From: Bacteroidales bacterium
Lineage (GTDB): Bacteria > Bacteroidota > Bacteroidia > Bacteroidales > UBA3824
Assembly (NCBI GenBank): GCA_016293845.1
Contig: JAEDDH010000006.1
Span: forward strand, 62,001-126,000
DNA length: 64,000 nucleotides
Direction: 5' to 3'
Part shown: piece by piece, positions 34,664-42,447 of the stretch
How positions within the stretch are numbered: position 1 is the stretch's first letter
How the letters are laid out: every line of letters begins with the position of its first letter
Translations under genes and position numbers: made by a program
The notes under the pieces: model-generated
What the model saw: only the letters and a program-made list of their open reading frames with translations
Databases searched by the model: none
Told to the model about the DNA's origin: nothing

Positions 34664-36232
34664 TTATACCACCGCCTCCACAATCTCTTTATCTCCAAAT
34701 TTCAATGTCTTAACACCCGAAACCTTGTTTTTATTAAAATTGAAACTCAGCATATATCCTTTATTAACGTGGTAATAATCAAGGTATTCAGTAAGTTGAT
34801 GTTCGCCACGTTCGTTGTAAGCGTTGCCGCGCCAAATCTTCATTTCTATGATGTATTGCTTACCTAAATAGTCGATAATCATATCGGTACGGCTGAGGTC
34901 GCGGGTTTGGGCTTCGATATAGTAATTGCCTGTGCCGTTGATAATTGGCTTGATGTAGAGCATAAAATAACGACGTCCTTCGTCCTCGCAAAACTTGTCG
35001 CCTTTGTCGCCGTAAATATCATTAAAATGTTGCGCAAATTTTTCGATAACTTTGTCCATTTTGAGAACGTTGCCTTCAATAAACTGACTGCGGTCTATCT
35101 GACCTTCTTTGTAAAGACGGTTTTCGATAGCCTCCTCCACCATAAAGAGATTGTACATCCAAGTTTCGATTACCCTATTGAAAATCATTACCTTGCCGTT
35201 AACATTCTTGATATAGTTAAACATCGCCGCAATCTCAATATGTTTGTAGTAGGTGTTGAACGACTCCTCATAACCGTTGTAAAGAATATCTTTAAGAAGT
35301 TGCTTCATTTTTGGAAAATCTTCCAACTTTTTAGCCAAATCGTCAAAGAAGGTGTTTTTCTCGTTGAGCAAATATTTTTCTGCCATCAAGAAACCATTAT
35401 AATTCCATTCAAAATGCTTTGTATCAATTAATTGACACAACCTCGACACAAAAAACGGATAACCCGACGAATAATCCCAAACCAACTGTGCCATTTCTGA
35501 TACGTCCATACCGGTTTTATGGTCGTTTTCGTAATCTTGGAGCATTTGTTCGATTCCGTCTTTTTGGAGTGCCATATCCTCGTCGAAAGGCACAGCAATG
35601 TTCCACGGCGAATTATATTGATGGTCGCTATCAGGGCGAACTTTGAGTTTGAGGTTTTTTACATCATAAACACCGGCAAGGATAACAGACTGAAACGTTG
35701 GAATTTGCATCCTTTTGAGATATTTATTTCGCAACATACGGAGCAATTCGATGAACGATTCGTAATTGCTTGCATTATCTACCTCATCGATAAATAGTAC
35801 AATTGGCGTGGCATTTTTGGCACAAATGTCGGATATTGACTTTTCAAACGTTTCAAAAGGAATCGCCTTATTTTCAGCATATTTGGTTACCAAGTCAGAA
35901 ATCAAAGATTTAGTATTGTCCTCCAAATTGTTGATATGCACGTATTCAAAAGCCATTTGCACTTGTTCCCAAAACGAGTATGCGAGCGATTCTTTGGTAG
36001 CGAAATTGTTGCTTCCTAAGGCTTCAAAACTTATCGAAAACACCACATAATCTTTACTCAACCGTTTGGCTAAATGGTAAAGAGTAGTAGTCTTTCCGTA
36101 CTGGCGACCACGGTTGATGGTGATATACTCCCCTTCGGCTACTTTATTTTCGATGTCGCCGAGACGGTGAGAAATGTTCACCATATAGTGTAACTCAGGG
36201 TAACATATCCCCGTAGTGTTAAATTTTCGCAT
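34664..36232 (-). CDS. AAA ATPase with C-terminal PD-(D/E)XK-like domain (copy 1)
   Basis: A 522-residue cytoplasmic ATPase of the AAA-ATPase-like group common in Bacteroidota. Walker A is GRQYGKTTTLYHL, Walker B TPIVLFIDEVDN, and the end resembles a PD-(D/E)XK nuclease core (SRTDMIIDYLGKQYIIEMKI W, giving D and E-x-K). No function is known for most members. ATG at 36232 fits the TATATTTG element at 36257-36264; a TTG nine bases upstream is less likely. It is first in the operon with the sigma and anti-sigma genes. A second, distant paralogue is at 45620. Confidence 0.85.
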   Translation of the reverse strand: MRKFNTTGICYPELHYMVNISHRLGDIENKVAEGEYITINRGRQYGKTTTLYHLAKRLSKDYVVFSISFEALGSNNFATKESLAYSFWEQVQMAFEYVHINNLEDNTKSLISDLVTKYAENKAIPFETFEKSISDICAKNATPIVLFIDEVDNASNYESFIELLRMLRNKYLKRMQIPTFQSVILAGVYDVKNLKLKVRPDSDHQYNSPWNIAVPFDEDMALQKDGIEQMLQDYENDHKTGMDVSEMAQLVWDYSSGYPFFVSRLCQLIDTKHFEWNYNGFLMAEKYLLNEKNTFFDDLAKKLEDFPKMKQLLKDILYNGYEESFNTYYKHIEIAAMFNYIKNVNGKVMIFNRVIETWMYNLFMVEEAIENRLYKEGQIDRSQFIEGNVLKMDKVIEKFAQHFNDIYGDKGDKFCEDEGRRYFMLYIKPIINGTGNYYIEAQTRDLSRTDMIIDYLGKQYIIEMKIWRGNAYNERGEHQLTEYLDYYHVNKGYMLSFNFNKNKVSGVKTLKFGDKEIVEAVV

Positions 36233-36322
36233 AATCGTCAAGTTTAATTTTGCAGCAAATATAATAAAAAACAGGGAAAAAGCATCGGCTTATTTTTATA
36301 AGTGCAAAAAAATAATAGCAAA

Positions 36323-36352
36323 GTGGGAACTTTTTAACCCTTGCGCCATTGG
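36323..36352 (+). promoter_or_regulatory. Decayed copy of the ECF-type promoter (copy A)
   Basis: GTGGGAACTTTTTAA aligns with GTGTAACCTTTTTAA of copy C (38219), and both follow AAGTGCAAAAAAATAAT. The -10 part is altered (GCCATTGG). No forward gene follows; it points into the 3' end of the toxin gene. Confidence 0.4.
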
Positions 36353-36366
36353 CAGAGGGGGAATAT

Positions 36367-36642
36367 CTACTTGTCGTCATAATGACCATACGCAGAAATC
36401 ACAAGCACTACCACCTCGTTGTCGATAATTTCGTAAACGAGCCGGTGCTTTTGCGTTATACGGCGGCTCCATTTGCCAGAGAGGTCGCCTTTTAACATTT
36501 TTGGTTTTCCTGTCCCAATTGTGGGATGCTCATATAATTCGGCAATCAATTGCAAAACCTTCTTATATGCCAACGGCTCATCTTTAAGCAAACGCCGCAA
36601 ATCATTTTTGGCATCAGAAGTATATCTGATTGTGTATTTCAT
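36367..36642 (-). CDS. yoeB: YoeB-family toxin (mRNA interferase)
   Basis: A 91-residue Txe/YoeB toxin: SDAKNDLRRLLKDEPLAYKK, HPTIGTGKPKMLKGDLSGKW, SRRITQKHRLVYEIIDN and ISAYGHYDDK match the family throughout, with the catalytic Glu, Arg and C-terminal HY residues in place. YoeB cuts mRNA at the ribosomal A site. Its start overlaps the antitoxin stop by 4 bases, the normal antitoxin-first order. Confidence 0.93.
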   Translation of the reverse strand: MKYTIRYTSDAKNDLRRLLKDEPLAYKKVLQLIAELYEHPTIGTGKPKMLKGDLSGKWSRRITQKHRLVYEIIDNEVVVLVISAYGHYDDK

Positions 36643-36887
36643 AGGCTTCTGATGTATTTGTCCAGATCGTCAACAGACTCAAATGAAATGGTTTCACCAC
36701 GGCGGTATTCTTCTTCACCGCGTTTAATTTTTTCAAAAAACTCCTCCTTTGTCATCTCGGTGGGGTCGGGTTTCTTGGCGGTGAGTTGTTTGAGAAACTC
36801 CACCAACTGCGTTTTTAGGTCGGTATTATCGGCTATCTTAGCCATATACCTAAATATCTGAGCGTCTAAACTTGCCTGTGCTATCAT
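36639..36887 (-). CDS. Antitoxin of the YoeB pair
   Basis: An 82-residue antitoxin. The N-terminal part (MIAQASLDAQIFRYMAKIAD) does not look like a standard YefM HTH/Phd fold; the middle and end (FFEKIKRGEEEYRRGETISF, ESVDDLDKYIRSL) look like the toxin-binding tail of Phd/YefM or RelB-type antitoxins in Bacteroidota. The start at 36887 is decided by the promoter TTTG-N19-TACATTTG at 36915-36945: the upstream candidate start at 36917 would lie before the transcript start. Confidence 0.8.
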   Translation of the reverse strand: MIAQASLDAQIFRYMAKIADNTDLKTQLVEFLKQLTAKKPDPTEMTKEEFFEKIKRGEEEYRRGETISFESVDDLDKYIRSL

Positions 36888-36914
36888 AATGCTGACCGTT
36901 TTGTTATTATGTTG

Positions 36915-36945
36915 CAAATGTAATAATTAAATCTTGATACACAAA
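36915..36945 (-). promoter_or_regulatory. Toxin-antitoxin promoter
   Basis: Reverse strand TTTG (36942-36945), 19 bases, TACATTTG (36915-36922). Predicted start near 36908. Confidence 0.75.
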
Positions 36946-36993
36946 ATCACAACCCGAAATTCTGGGATTATGTAAAAAAATGCACATTCCATT

Positions 36994-37024
36994 GTAACCT
37001 TTCTCACATTTTCGACACTAAGGG
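36994..37024 (+). promoter_or_regulatory. ECF-type promoter motif, copy B
   Basis: GTAACCTTT, then GACACTAAGGG beginning exactly 20 bases after the first G. The next forward gene starts at 37212, so the leader would be about 190 nt; it contains an 8-bp hairpin at 37046-37066. Confidence 0.65.
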
Positions 37025-37045
37025 CAAAACGCAATGGAAAACTAT

Positions 37046-37066
37046 TTGTCTAAAACTATTAGACAA
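37046..37066 (+). promoter_or_regulatory. Leader hairpin shared with the 47.3 kb copy
   Basis: TTGTCTAA-AACTA-TTAGACAA forms a perfect 8-bp stem with a 5-base loop. The same geometry occurs at 47315-47335 with changed stem bases. Confidence 0.45.
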
Positions 37067-37211
37067 TGTGTCTATTATTAAGCAACAACAAAATCACTTC
37101 AATCGGCGTTTATTATTATCGTACTGCCACTGTATAGCAATATACATACTCTCTCACGCTCAATAGAGCAACCACAGTAAACATTATTGATAACATTAAA
37201 ATTTTACCACT

Positions 37212-37727
37212 ATGAAAAGAATAATATTATTTATATTAATAATTTTTGCATCGTTTATTAATTGTTATGGTCAAAGTATTAAAAACTTAGATAAATACAT
37301 AGCTTTATCAAATGCATATGATAAACACAAAATTGATTCACTTGTTTCAATTTATCCAGTAATATTGTTTTTAGACACATACAAATCTAAAATACCTCAT
37401 ACAGATTATCATGGTTGTCAGATTAAAAAACAATATCTTGAAATTACATTTCAAAAGAATAATTGTTATGCAGTATATTTAAATATCGATAGTACTGAAA
37501 AATATTCTGAATATCCATTTGCGTATACTTGGGGAAATGATGGTTCTTCGAAATTTGATTTTAAATATCAATTATTGGTTTTTGGGACGAAAGAGCAACT
37601 TGATGATTTAAGTAAACAAAATCTAAGAGAAAGACAAAAATTAGCAAAAAGTGTAGATTGTAATGTAAATATCGGAGAAACTGAATTAGAAACACTTGCA
37701 GGAGAACTATTTTGGTCAAATTATTAA
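37212..37727 (+). CDS. Hypothetical exported protein, AT-rich
   Basis: A 171-residue protein with a signal peptide (MKRIILFILIIFASFINCYG Q). The mature part has Lys, Tyr and Asn in plenty and no family I recognise; YLEITFQKNNCYAVYLNIDS and FDFKYQLLVFGTKEQLDDLS look like alternating strands and helices. The base composition is clearly more AT-rich than the neighbours, which suggests recent transfer. It is preceded at a distance by ECF-type motif copy B and followed by a terminator at 37813. Confidence 0.65.
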   Translation: MKRIILFILIIFASFINCYGQSIKNLDKYIALSNAYDKHKIDSLVSIYPVILFLDTYKSKIPHTDYHGCQIKKQYLEITFQKNNCYAVYLNIDSTEKYSEYPFAYTWGNDGSSKFDFKYQLLVFGTKEQLDDLSKQNLRERQKLAKSVDCNVNIGETELETLAGELFWSNY

Positions 37728-37812
37728 TCTTACATTTTTTCTAAGACTATTGTTTGAAACATAAAAAAACAATATATTTGTAACGCTTTTGATTTATCTA
37801 TCTTTTCATAGA

Positions 37813-37845
37813 CCGTCGATGGGAGCTTTCATTGACGGCTTTTTT
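37813..37845 (+). terminator. Rho-independent terminator
   Basis: CCGTCGATG / CATTGACGG (one G-T-type mismatch), 8-base loop, then six T. It probably ends the 37212 transcript. Confidence 0.75.
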
Positions 37846-37899
37846 GTACCAACTATTAAAAAAACAGAGAAAAAGCATCCGCTGTGTATTAAAAATCCG

Positions 37900-37907
37900 T
37901 ATATTTG
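37900..37907 (+). promoter_or_regulatory. -7 element of the structured RNA
   Basis: TATATTTG fits TANNTTTG; no perfect TTTG is found about 20 bases upstream. The predicted start is about 37914. Confidence 0.5.
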
Positions 37908-37913
37908 CAGTGG

Positions 37914-38144
37914 AACGTCGGCTCAACACACCCGACCTCCGACATAAGATATTAAAAACGAAAGCGTTATGCTTTTCTTGCTTGTGAGAATGTGAGAGTT
38001 TTCGAAAAAGAACAAGAGAGTGCATAGCGTCTTCGCCTACCGTGTAGGCGTGGATTGCTATTGTTATATCCTTGTTCTTAGGTATCTCTCACAACCTTCA
38101 CGAGCGGATATAACAAAGTGTATGCAGTCCGCGCTTTTTGTTTT
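37914..38144 (+). ncRNA. Structured RNA of about 230 nt with alternative terminator fold
   Basis: Several nested stems can be drawn: TGTGAGAG (37991-37998) with 38086-38093; AAGAACAAG (38008-38016) with 38071-38079; ATAGC (38024-38028) with 38057-38061; CGCCTAC (38034-38040) with 38044-38050. The 5' part has GTCGG/CCGAC and AACG/CGTT hairpins. A terminator stem GCGGA (38104-38108)/TCCGC with a T run ends it. A competing perfect 11-bp pairing, TTGTTATATCC (38061-38071) with 38106-38116, would break that terminator. The rod-like fold with promoter and terminator is like 6S-type or Bacteroidales-1-type RNAs, or an attenuator for the HTH gene; I cannot decide. Confidence 0.55.
38104..38144 (+). 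terminator. Terminator at the end of the structured RNA
   Basis: GCGGA / TCCGC stem with a 19-base loop, followed by TTTTTGTTTT. Its left arm overlaps the alternative 11-bp pairing. Confidence 0.6.
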
Positions 38145-38220
38145 AATGATAATTGAATAATCCCTGCCGGACTGTATCGGGGAGAGATAGAAGAAGTGCA
38201 AAAAAATAATCGCAAAAGGT

Positions 38221-38251
38221 GTAACCTTTTTAAAGATTCCGTCACTAATGG
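38221..38251 (+). promoter_or_regulatory. ECF-type promoter motif, copy C
   Basis: GTAACCTTT with GTCACTAATGG starting 20 bases after the first G; 23 bases before the HTH start codon. Confidence 0.7.
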
Positions 38252-38273
38252 TAAAAATTTAAAACACCAAGAA

Positions 38274-38558
38274 ATGGGAATACACATAGGACACCTTATT
38301 AAAACAGAATTTGACCGTCAAGGCCGCCGCGCAATGTGGCTCGCCACGGAACTAAACTGCAATCGTGCAAATGTTTACAACATCTTCCAGCGCGACAATA
38401 TCGACATCGCTATGTTGATAAAGATATCGAAGGTATTGCAGCATAACTTCTTTCAAGATATTGCAAATCTGATAGATGAGGGCAAATGTCAAAAAACATT
38501 AGACAATATGCCGAAAAATCCGATACATAATGTACAAAAGGAGGATACGGCATCTTAA
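38274..38558 (+). CDS. Small XRE-like HTH protein (copy 1)
   Basis: A 94-residue DNA-binding protein. Residues 15-65 form a lambda-repressor-type HTH (RRAMWLATELNCNRANVYNI, then FQRDNIDIAMLIKISKVLQH). The start GAAATGGGAATACAC aligns base by base with the paralogue at 47497. The C-terminal tail ends QKEDTAS, like QKDDTAS in the paralogue. It is preceded by promoter motif C and followed at once by motif D before an exported protein gene. It could be a repressor or activator of these motifs or of its own operon. Confidence 0.8.
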   Translation: MGIHIGHLIKTEFDRQGRRAMWLATELNCNRANVYNIFQRDNIDIAMLIKISKVLQHNFFQDIANLIDEGKCQKTLDNMPKNPIHNVQKEDTAS

Positions 38559-38588
38559 AAAAAAGTTCGTATTAATGTGTAACCTTGG
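38544..38588 (+). repeat. 45-base direct repeat, first copy
   Basis: Forty-five identical bases, from the last codons of the HTH gene into the -35 box of motif D, recur at 47767-47811. The sequence around it stays similar through the start of the next gene. Confidence 0.85.
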
Positions 38589-38609
38589 GTGGAAAAGTGA
38601 CACTAAGGG
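38579..38609 (+). promoter_or_regulatory. ECF-type promoter motif, copy D
   Basis: GTAACCTTG with GACACTAAGGG starting exactly 20 bases later, then a leader TTTAACAATTTAAATATTA before the next gene. Confidence 0.7.
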
Positions 38610-38642
38610 GAAATAATGTTTAACAATTTAAATATTACAACT

Positions 38643-39176
38643 ATGAAAAAAGTAATTTTATCAATTATGCTTACATTCTTAATGGTGAATGTATTTGCAG
38701 GAGACCATAACACCGTTAAGTTGCTTGCTGGCAGTACAGATGTTTTTAAGGAACAAGCAACGGCTATTTTAGAGTTTGATTACTCAGAGACCACTTGGGA
38801 AGAGGACGAAATCTACGAACTCTATTGCGGCAATGAGTATGAGGAGCGAGTGAACATTTCGGTAAAAGCATTTGAAAAGAAGTTTAATATTACTTCTAAT
38901 GGCTTGAAAATAAAGAAAGAGGATACCAATGCTAAGTACAAAATCATTGTCAAAATAATTGACCTCGAACAGCATCAAAGTATGAGTATGTGGGGCCGAC
39001 TGACGATGGAAGTTACAGCGCAAATCGATGTCATCGATATTGCTACCGGCAACAATGTTTGCAGCCTTAAACTGACAAAAATACAAGGCGAGGCGGATTA
39101 TGCCACCAACGACCGAATCTCAAAGGCGTTCTGTAATGTGGCGGACAGAATTTTAACTGGCAAAATTAAAAAGTAA
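38643..39176 (+). CDS. Hypothetical exported protein
   Basis: A 177-residue protein with signal peptide (KVILSIMLTFLMVNVFAGDH). The mature part carries an alternating pattern (VKLLAGSTDVFKEQATAILE, YKIIVKIIDLEQHQSMSMWG, LTMEVTAQIDVIDIATGNNV), like small envelope proteins with a beta-sandwich such as GNA1162/DUF799-type lipoproteins, but I cannot name a family. ATG at 38643 follows the leader shared with the 47867 gene; the upstream ATG at 38616 lies within that leader. The next barrel gene is probably in the same transcript. Confidence 0.7.
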   Translation: MKKVILSIMLTFLMVNVFAGDHNTVKLLAGSTDVFKEQATAILEFDYSETTWEEDEIYELYCGNEYEERVNISVKAFEKKFNITSNGLKIKKEDTNAKYKIIVKIIDLEQHQSMSMWGRLTMEVTAQIDVIDIATGNNVCSLKLTKIQGEADYATNDRISKAFCNVADRILTGKIKK

Positions 39177-39236
39177 ACAATCATTTTTAATAATAACAAT
39201 TTAAACAGATTTAGCAATGAAAAAGTATTAATTATT

Positions 39237-39743
39237 TTGGCGTGCATAATGGGCAGTTTGGCTGTCAATGCACAAGACTACATCACCAAAGGTTACCGCG
39301 GTTTCGGTGAGTTTGGTGTACATCCTATTGTAACCGATAATGGCTACGACTGTGTAGCAATAACTACTTCACACGGATACCAGTTCAACCCATATTTATT
39401 TTTGGGCGGCGGATTTTCGAGTCAATATCACTTTATCAGCGATGACTACGGTGACGATTCTTACACAGAAATTGCTTGGTTTGTGGATTGTAATGTTGGG
39501 ATGGGAAAGAGAATTGCACCGTTCTTCGATTTCAAATTGGGTTATACGGCAGGAGATTTTTCTGGACTTTATTTAGCCCCAGCGGTTGGTGTAAGGTTTT
39601 TGAGATTCAACCTTTCTGTCGGCTACGAACTTGAAAGTTTTGCAACTTTCAACAGTGGCAACACTAGTTACTATATGGATGAAACAATCAACACTGGCGC
39701 AATTATGTTCAATTTTGCCGTTGATTGGGGTGCAAGGAAGTAA
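39237..39743 (+). CDS. Outer-membrane beta-barrel protein, start frameshifted
   Basis: About 168 residues of a barrel-type protein (HPIVTDNGYDCVAITTSHGY, PYLFLGGGFSSQYHFISDDY, FFDFKLGYTAGDFSGLYLAP), ending with the strand MFNFAVDWGARK. The signal peptide LIILACIMGSLAVNAQ is in frame only from about 39222. The natural start ATG at 39217 is followed by five A; one more A would give MKKVLIILA in frame, but as written that frame stops after four codons. A TTG at 39237 can start a shortened signal peptide. A one-base slip in the A run, by phase variation or sequencing error, is likely. Confidence 0.7.
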   Translation: MACIMGSLAVNAQDYITKGYRGFGEFGVHPIVTDNGYDCVAITTSHGYQFNPYLFLGGGFSSQYHFISDDYGDDSYTEIAWFVDCNVGMGKRIAPFFDFKLGYTAGDFSGLYLAPAVGVRFLRFNLSVGYELESFATFNSGNTSYYMDETINTGAIMFNFAVDWGARK

Positions 39744-39829
39744 GTACTAGTTCAGGGAAAATTAGGTTGTCCAAAGATTGAATTGGGCAACCTTTTTCTT
39801 TTTGGGTGAGTATCGTAGAATAATTTACA

Positions 39830-42436
39830 TTAATGCAGCAACACAAACCCGCCCCAATCTTCCGGCGATGGAAATTGTTCGCGGACGGATTGGCGGCTTT
39901 TGTTGAGGGCGAGGTCGGCATCGTCGCCTGAGAGAAGATTTTTGTAAAACTCTCTCATCAACAGCGAGGTGGAGTAATCGTCCACCTTCCAAAGGCTCAT
40001 CAAAACCTTATCCGCACCGGCAAGTTTGAAAGCACGTTGAAGACCATAAACGCCTTCGCTCGAATTGTTGAAACCCAAACCTGTTTCGCAGGCAGAAAGC
40101 ACCACGAGGGCACATTTTGAAAGATTGAGTTCTGCAATTTCGGCGGCACGGAGAATACCGTCTTCGTCGCCAAAATTCAATGAAATTGTATCATTAGTCC
40201 AATATTTGTTGGCACCCGCAAAAAACAATCCCGATTCAAACATCGAACTGCGCAAATCACTGTTTTCATTGAAAAAACCGTGAGTGGAGATGTGTATGAT
40301 ATAATCGTTTTGCTCGGAACGTTGTTTGAAAGCGATTTCGGTGGCGGCGGTATCTTGAAAGATTATATTGCTGATATTCTGAGTGTTTAGCATATCGGCA
40401 ATTTGCGTAATTTCGGTAAGAGTGTAATGAAGCCGACGGAGATTTTTGCCCCTTGTGATTGCAGTTCTTACCGTTTGCTGTTCGGCAATTGTGTCTTCGT
40501 TTCCGTAATTGATACCGCCCCAAAGCGAAATATTTGCAACTTTTGAATCCAATTCAAACGTCCGTTTATCGAAGATTGTCAGCGGATTTGACAACAATCT
40601 TATGTCTTTTTGGTCAAATAAATATTCGTCGTTGCCGGCATAAAGCGAACCTATCGCCAATTGATTGAAAAAACCGACAGGCACATAATAAACTATTTGT
40701 TTTTCTTTGATTTTTTCATCAATTTTACTCCAAATGATACTCGTAAGTTCTTGATTGTGATATATTTCAGAAATTCTTGATTGCAATTTTTCTTGAATGT
40801 CATACAGTTTGCCAATATTAACATAATCCACTTGGTTTTGGTTGCCGAGTATCAGTGCCAAAAGATTTCCGTTGTATTCTATCATTTCGATAATTACTTC
40901 ATTATCATTAAGTTTTGATTGTAATTTATAACAATCAACATCCTCAATTTCGTTTTGCGTCTTAAAATCGGTGCAACGGAGGGCGAGTTCTTTTTCGATA
41001 CGGACTATTTCTTCGTCAATTTCATCAGTATTGTCAGTATATTTTTTGCCCGAAACCGACTGATATATCTTATTGAGCCTCAATTCTTTGAGCCTATTGT
41101 ACATATTTATAATTTCATTGTCGCCAATAGCCGCAATCTTATTGTCTATCAGTTTGTTAGAACGCAAAAGAAGTCCGTTTTTGAATGTTACATTGTCGAA
41201 ACAGAGTTTAGAGAGCCGTTGGTTGGGATGTTCGATTAAAATATGAAAGGCATAATTGTACGCCAAGTCGAATTTTGCGGCAAAAAAATCACGCTGTTCT
41301 TCGGTCATTGAAGGCATAAAAGATGCAATTTTGCGGCGCATACCTTCGCAATATTTTTCCAATTCGTCAAACAGTTGCTCCCAATTGTTATCGGCTTCCA
41401 AGTATCTGAACGAGCGCACGTAATTGGAAAGATAGTCGTAATCTTCGCTGCCGTATCGCTTGTTGAGATAGACGCTGTAACGGTAAAAAAGCGACTTGCT
41501 TGTTTCCACATCGTGAATCCGATAACAATAATCTGATAGTTCGCCAAGACAGGAATAATCATCAAGCGATTGTGGATTTTTGACAAGTTCAATCGCCTTA
41601 GCTACACTGATATAGGCATCAGTTACAAATCCATTGTCGAGTTGCCAGCCTATCAATTTGTTGAGACATTTCAGTTTGAAAGAATTATTGTATGCCTCGT
41701 CATCATATACGCTGTCTACTAAGTTTTGCATCATTTTAATTGCGGATTCAATATCGGTAAATGAAGTTACCACAATAGAATCGTAGTCAAAGGCAAAATC
41801 ATTGTTTATTTGCGCAAATTCAGAGTTTTGCAATCCCAAATCAATCAATTCGTTAACATCTGCTACTGCCGTGAACTTGTTATAAAAATCACGATAAATT
41901 TTGTAATATTTCAATTGGTTTTTCTTGTCGCCAATTGTTTCATAAAATTGATAAATATTGCGTGTGCAACTAAAATCCATAAACTTATCGATGTGTGGAA
42001 TTTCTTTCAAAGTCTGTGCGTCGATAGATTTTGTTTTACGCAGTTTTTCTGCGTCCAAGAGCATCTTTTCCGCCTTGGCATAATCGCCTGTATGTATGTA
42101 AGAATCAGACAATTTGGTCATATAAACCACATCATTGTCTTCATCATTGAAAACTGCATTTCCTTTGTTTTCCATCAACAAAATTGCGTCTTGATGACGA
42201 TTTGCTTGTTGCAACTCGTCAAAAAACCTCATTGTTGTATTTTTGTCGATGGATTTCAATTCATTAGGAATCATAAAATCAAGGAAAAGCATCACTAAAC
42301 ACAATGCCACGCCGCAGACTAAAACAAGCAAAAAATAATATTTATACAATACCAAAAGGTAATAAAAATTCATCCAAAAAGAATCTCCATTGAGCATTTT
42401 TTCGGAATTATTGCTTGATACTCGATTAATTTTCAT
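39830..42436 (-). CDS. Membrane-anchored TPR-CHAT protease-like protein (CHAT 1)
   Basis: An 868-residue protein: a short cytoplasmic start, membrane helix near residues 29-52 (YYFLLVLVCGVALCLVMLFL), a long TPR-like helical region, and a C-terminal CHAT domain. The caspase-like dyad is intact: His in IIHISTHGFFNENSD and Cys in LVVLSACETGLG, followed by GVYGLQRAFKLAGADKVLMS and LWKVDD. With the helix near the N-terminus the CHAT domain would lie outside the cytoplasm if the topology is N-in. CHAT peptidases in other systems (for example TPR-CHAT in type III-E CRISPR) cut partner proteins on a signal. It is convergent with the barrel gene and faces the caspase operon. Confidence 0.85.
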   Translation of the reverse strand: MKINRVSSNNSEKMLNGDSFWMNFYYLLVLYKYYFLLVLVCGVALCLVMLFLDFMIPNELKSIDKNTTMRFFDELQQANRHQDAILLMENKGNAVFNDEDNDVVYMTKLSDSYIHTGDYAKAEKMLLDAEKLRKTKSIDAQTLKEIPHIDKFMDFSCTRNIYQFYETIGDKKNQLKYYKIYRDFYNKFTAVADVNELIDLGLQNSEFAQINNDFAFDYDSIVVTSFTDIESAIKMMQNLVDSVYDDEAYNNSFKLKCLNKLIGWQLDNGFVTDAYISVAKAIELVKNPQSLDDYSCLGELSDYCYRIHDVETSKSLFYRYSVYLNKRYGSEDYDYLSNYVRSFRYLEADNNWEQLFDELEKYCEGMRRKIASFMPSMTEEQRDFFAAKFDLAYNYAFHILIEHPNQRLSKLCFDNVTFKNGLLLRSNKLIDNKIAAIGDNEIINMYNRLKELRLNKIYQSVSGKKYTDNTDEIDEEIVRIEKELALRCTDFKTQNEIEDVDCYKLQSKLNDNEVIIEMIEYNGNLLALILGNQNQVDYVNIGKLYDIQEKLQSRISEIYHNQELTSIIWSKIDEKIKEKQIVYYVPVGFFNQLAIGSLYAGNDEYLFDQKDIRLLSNPLTIFDKRTFELDSKVANISLWGGINYGNEDTIAEQQTVRTAITRGKNLRRLHYTLTEITQIADMLNTQNISNIIFQDTAATEIAFKQRSEQNDYIIHISTHGFFNENSDLRSSMFESGLFFAGANKYWTNDTISLNFGDEDGILRAAEIAELNLSKCALVVLSACETGLGFNNSSEGVYGLQRAFKLAGADKVLMSLWKVDDYSTSLLMREFYKNLLSGDDADLALNKSRQSVREQFPSPEDWGGFVLLH

Positions 42437-42447
42437 ATCTTTGTGTC

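Noticed and set aside
34664..36232. Restriction-modification or nuclease defence system
   Set aside because: The PD-(D/E)XK-like end is of the AAA-ATPase-like family; no methyltransferase or specificity subunit is nearby.
39830..42436. Type III-E CRISPR TPR-CHAT (Craspase) assignment
   Set aside because: No Cas7-11 or CRISPR array occurs in the window, and this protein has a membrane helix.
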